This document shows positions 6,293 through 8,695 of a stretch of DNA of 8,695 nt, one piece after another. The notes below the pieces were generated by a model. The model did not search any database, was not told where the DNA came from, and saw only the letters and a list, made by a program, of their open reading frames with translations. Positions within the stretch are counted from its first letter, which is position 1, and each line of letters begins with the position of its first letter. Origin of the DNA: Prevotellaceae bacterium. Its GTDB lineage: Bacteria > Bacteroidota > Bacteroidia > Bacteroidales > Bacteroidaceae. The stretch covers positions 1-8,695 of the forward strand of contig JAFLUV010000073.1 in assembly GCA_022508635.1 (NCBI GenBank). Direction: 5' to 3'. The position numbers and the translations under genes are program-made.

Positions 6293-7057
6293 TTATGATT
6301 TGGCTAATTTATGAAGTTTCAATAGCTTTTTTTTGAAGAGATTTTGCTTAATCTTCTTGTTGGTCATGACCATGCCGATGCAGTATTTGCTGAATCCGCA
6401 GGGCTTGATGCGCAAATGACGGAGGATGTCGAGCACTGGACTGTAGACGTTACCGTCACGTTTGAGTTCTATGATGACAAGCGGACCGACATTAGCTTCC
6501 TCGCGTGTCTCCATGTTGTGGAAGTTTATGTCATAGTCAATGGTGAGACGTTCCGTCTTGTCATTATTGACGAGTGTGATGCGATGGAAACGATTGCGCA
6601 CCGTGGGATGTATGTCTGTGAGACTGAGGTGAACGCGCTCTTGTAGGAATTCTTCGTTGCCGTCCTCGCCTGTTATCTGCTGGTCAGGCACTTCGACTCG
6701 CTTCTTCTTCGTCCTCCCATGGTTATTCTTGGTCTTAATTTCCAGGAAAGTTATGTCACTGTCCATGTATGTCCTGGCGCGTACCTTCTGACGTGGCACG
6801 CGGCCATTGTGATGTTCCATGTAGAAGTGGTAGTCATCGGTGTCCCAATAGGTCGTCATGTAGTTGGCAATTTTGCTGTTGTTTGTGAATTGTGCATAGT
6901 ATTTGCCTTGCACAAGTTCCAGCAGGCATACCAATTTGTTCTTGTTGGTGACGAACTTTGTGTCCGTACGGTTCATGAGACGAATGCCCTTCATTTCCTC
7001 TAACGTTATGGGATGAAGTTTGGCGAGTAATTCGTCTATGTGGGCATCGATATTCAT
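6293..7057 (-). CDS. VTC-domain polyphosphate polymerase-like protein
   Basis: This soluble protein of 254 residues is a single triphosphate-tunnel (VTC, PF09359) domain. It shows the family's basic and acidic residues in order: RTDTKF (30-35, K34), KVRARTY (91-97, R93 and R95), FLEIKTK (104-110, E106 and K108), KKKR (117-120), ERLTIDYD (169-176, R170), IIELKR (195-200, E197 and K199) and GFSKY (221-225, K224). In yeast Vtc4 the equivalent residues line a tunnel that makes polyphosphate from ATP. Residues 234-254 form a very basic tail with nine lysines. ATG 7057 is preferred over an in-frame ATG at 7114: homologous sequence begins here, the A-rich leader fits, and a promoter-like box (7080-7087) lies between the two. 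It is the first gene of the cluster. Polymerase activity is likely but not shown; some tunnel proteins are phosphatases. Confidence 0.85.
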   Translation of the reverse strand: MNIDAHIDELLAKLHPITLEEMKGIRLMNRTDTKFVTNKNKLVCLLELVQGKYYAQFTNNSKIANYMTTYWDTDDYHFYMEHHNGRVPRQKVRARTYMDSDITFLEIKTKNNHGRTKKKRVEVPDQQITGEDGNEEFLQERVHLSLTDIHPTVRNRFHRITLVNNDKTERLTIDYDINFHNMETREEANVGPLVIIELKRDGNVYSPVLDILRHLRIKPCGFSKYCIGMVMTNKKIKQNLFKKKLLKLHKLAKS

Positions 7058-7079
7058 CGTTTTTTTGTAATCTTCGGTA

Positions 7080-7087
7080 CAAATATA
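7080..7087 (-). promoter_or_regulatory. Possible -7 promoter element of the VTC cluster
   Basis: Read on the minus strand, this is TATATTTG, a match to the Bacteroidota primary-sigma -7 consensus TAnnTTTG. It is 22 bases before the VTC start at 7057. No good TTTG/TTG is found at the expected 19-21 base spacing; the only TTTG upstream is 12 bases away (7100-7103). It is therefore a partial match. It is the only promoter candidate noticed for the five-gene cluster. Confidence 0.42.
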
Positions 7088-7118
7088 GGCATTTTTACAC
7101 AAATATCGCGACATAACG

Positions 7119-7149
7119 TTGTTTTTTTAACAATAAGTCGCTATTTTTG
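7119..7149 (+). promoter_or_regulatory. Probable frr-rsgA promoter
   Basis: TTG at 7119-7121 is followed after 20 bases by TATTTTTG (7142-7149), fitting the Bacteroidota -33 and -7 elements (TTTG and TAnnTTTG) in both sequence and spacing. Transcription would start near 7155, giving a leader of about 40 A-rich bases before frr at 7194 with no clear Shine-Dalgarno sequence. Confidence 0.62.
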
Positions 7150-7193
7150 CTAAAAAATAATCTAAAACATTATAAAAATAAACGTACAGAGAT

Positions 7194-7754
7194 ATGATAG
7201 ACGTAAAGGAAACGCTGGGTCTTGCCCAGGAGAAAATGGATGAGGCAGTGCTGTATCTTGAGGAGGCTTTGGCTCACGTTCGTGCCGGCAAGGCAAACAT
7301 AAAAATCCTGGACGGTGTCCGGGTTGACAGCTATGGCAGCATGGTGCCTTTGAATCAGGTGGCGGCAATCAACACTCCCGATGCACGCACTATTGTCATC
7401 AAGCCTTGGGACAAGAACATGTTCCGTCCCATAGAGAAGGCCATCATGGACAGCAATGTCGGCATTACACCCGAGAACAATGGCGAGATCATCCGCCTGG
7501 GTATTCCCCCATTGACGGAGGATCGTCGCAAGCAGCTCGCTAAGCAGTGCGGCAAGGAGGCGGAACAAGCTAAGGTCAGCATTCGCAACACACGCCGCGA
7601 GATCATCGAGAAACTGAAGAAGGGCATTAAGGACGGTCTTTCCGAGGACTTGGAGAAGGATGCGGAGGCCGACATGCAGAAGATGCACGACAAGTACATC
7701 AAGAAGGTGGAAGATCTGCTTGCAGCCAAGGAAAAAGAAATCATGACCGTTTGA
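7194..7754 (+). CDS. frr: Ribosome recycling factor
   Basis: This is a full-length RRF of 186 residues (family about 185). With EF-G it splits the post-termination ribosome so that subunits can be reused. The tRNA-like two-domain shape is visible in the sequence: long helices at about 1-29 and 107-186 (domain I) flank a strand-rich domain II (about 31-104) with ILDGVRVDSYG, PLNQVAAI and ARTIVIKPWD. Conserved features include VRAGKAN (29-35), IPPLTEDRRKQL and EAEQAKVSIRNTRRE, the last carrying arginines of the ribosome-contacting surface. Its stop overlaps the rsgA start by one base (TGATG), tying two ribosome-related genes in one transcript. The start is ATG 7194, preceded by an A-rich leader. 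Nothing is unusual. Confidence 0.97.
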   Translation: MIDVKETLGLAQEKMDEAVLYLEEALAHVRAGKANIKILDGVRVDSYGSMVPLNQVAAINTPDARTIVIKPWDKNMFRPIEKAIMDSNVGITPENNGEIIRLGIPPLTEDRRKQLAKQCGKEAEQAKVSIRNTRREIIEKLKKGIKDGLSEDLEKDAEADMQKMHDKYIKKVEDLLAAKEKEIMTV

Positions 7755-8689
7755 TGCGCGGCCTTATCATCAGGAACACGGGCAGCTGGTACACTGTCCG
7801 CACAGACGAGGGACAGTTGTTCGACTGTAAGGTAAAGGGGACGTTCCGATTGAAGGGAATCCGCAGCACGAACCCCGTAGCGGTGGGCGACGTTGTTGCC
7901 ATTACGCCTGGAGCAGACGGGCAGACGGCGCTCATCGAAGCCATAGAGGCACGCCGGAATTATATCGTCCGTCGTGCCTCGAACCTTTCCAAGCAGAGCC
8001 ATATCATTGCGGCAAACGTCGACCTTGCCGCCCTTGTGGTCACCGTCGCTCACCCGGAGACGAGCACGACGTTCATCGACCGTTTCCTGGCGAGCGCCGA
8101 GGCGTATCGCGTCTCTGTGCTGATTGTCTTCAACAAGACCGACCTCTATGACGCGCGGGAGCGGGAACGTCTGGCGCAGCTTGCGGCACTCTACCGTGCC
8201 ATCGGCTACACTTGCCTGTGCTGCTCTGCGACGGAGGGAAGCGGAATCGGCGAGCTGCAGAGGGAACTTTGCGGCAAGACGACGCTGCTCAGCGGCAACA
8301 GCGGCGTGGGAAAGAGCACGCTGCTCAACCTACTTGTTCCGGAGGCCGGCGCAAGGACGGCGGAAATCAGCGCGACGCACGACATGGGGATGCACACGAC
8401 TACTTTCTCGCAGATGTACTTCTTGCCGCAGGGCGGGATGCTCATCGACACGCCGGGCATCAAGGGTTTCGGCACGTTCGACATGGAGAGGGAGGAAGTG
8501 TCGCACTACTTCCGGGAATTTTTCCTGGAGTCTGCACGGTGTCGCTTCGGCAACTGTACGCATACGCACGAGCCTGGATGTGCCGTGCTCGGGGCGGTGG
8601 AGGCAGGAACGATTGCGCAGAGTCGCTACGTCAGCTACCTCTCCATGCTCGGAGACAAGGACGAGGACCGCTACCGTCCCTCGCCGTGA
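7754..8689 (+). CDS. rsgA: Ribosome small-subunit-dependent GTPase A
   Basis: RsgA checks and completes 30S subunit maturation, hydrolysing GTP when bound to the small subunit. The 311-residue product is full length. An OB-fold domain occupies about 1-75 (VKGTFRLKGIRSTNPVAVGD). The GTPase domain is circularly permuted as expected: NKTD (127-130, G4) comes before the P-loop GNSGVGKS (181-188, G1), then GMHTTT (G2) and DTPG (232-235, G3). The C-terminal zinc knuckle has C263, C268, H270 and C276 in the usual C-x4-C-x-H-x5-C order. ATG 7754 is chosen because it overlaps the frr stop; the TTG at 7751 would add one residue. It is co-transcribed with frr, and the stop lies six bases before the window end. 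Confidence 0.96.
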   Translation: MRGLIIRNTGSWYTVRTDEGQLFDCKVKGTFRLKGIRSTNPVAVGDVVAITPGADGQTALIEAIEARRNYIVRRASNLSKQSHIIAANVDLAALVVTVAHPETSTTFIDRFLASAEAYRVSVLIVFNKTDLYDARERERLAQLAALYRAIGYTCLCCSATEGSGIGELQRELCGKTTLLSGNSGVGKSTLLNLLVPEAGARTAEISATHDMGMHTTTFSQMYFLPQGGMLIDTPGIKGFGTFDMEREEVSHYFREFFLESARCRFGNCTHTHEPGCAVLGAVEAGTIAQSRYVSYLSMLGDKDEDRYRPSP

Positions 8690-8695
8690 TTCCCG

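Noticed and set aside
7058..7114. Longer VTC protein starting at ATG 7114
   Set aside because: The extra 19 residues show no family character and would require transcription to begin upstream of the promoter-like box at 7080-7087. ATG 7057 gives the expected N-terminus.
8380..8402. RsgA switch I reads GMHTTT instead of the common GRHTTT
   Set aside because: The catalytic and threonine positions are intact, and this variant is, as far as I recall, normal for Bacteroidota RsgA proteins. It is not evidence of lost activity.
1..8695. Search for tRNA, rRNA, CRISPR arrays, insertion sequences and attachment sites
   Set aside because: No cloverleaf-like segment, direct repeat array, transposase or integrase coding sequence, or terminal inverted repeats were noticed by eye on either strand.

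Overview
The window looks like chromosomal DNA of a Bacteroidota bacterium, most likely order Bacteroidales and near Prevotella/Bacteroides. The grounds are promoters of the TAnnTTTG type, A-rich leaders mostly without Shine-Dalgarno sequences, a C-terminal tail resembling a type IX secretion (T9SS) sorting domain, a split ResB/CcsA cytochrome c system, and protein sequences typical of that order. No database search was possible; family names come from recognised motifs.

Layout. Positions 1-2738, plus strand: the 3' part of a ResB-like cytochrome c biogenesis gene, then ccsA (coupled by TGATG), a small Dabb-domain gene, and rfbA (glucose-1-phosphate thymidylyltransferase). Positions 2739-2896 lie between convergent genes and hold a strong hairpin that probably terminates transcription from both sides. 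Positions 2897-7057, minus strand: a tightly packed five-gene cluster. In transcription order it encodes a VTC-type polyphosphate polymerase-like protein, a five-helix membrane protein (DUF4956 type), a predicted outer-membrane beta-barrel (DUF2490 type), a 149-residue secreted protein with a T9SS-like tail, and a secreted beta-helix protein of the Cthe_2159/carbohydrate-binding type. Positions 7058-7193 form a divergent promoter region. Positions 7194-8689, plus strand: frr (ribosome recycling factor) and rsgA (ribosome-assembly GTPase), coupled by TGATG.

The flanking genes are ordinary housekeeping genes. The point of interest is the minus-strand cluster. It appears to place a cytoplasmic polymerase fold, an inner-membrane protein, an outer-membrane barrel and two exported proteins in one transcription unit. 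That is the layout expected of a trans-envelope system that makes or handles a polyanion (polyphosphate or a related polymer) and presents or binds something at the cell surface. This role is inference; the sequence shows only the folds, targeting signals and gene order. The cluster is visibly less GC-rich than its neighbours, consistent with an accessory module set between core genes.
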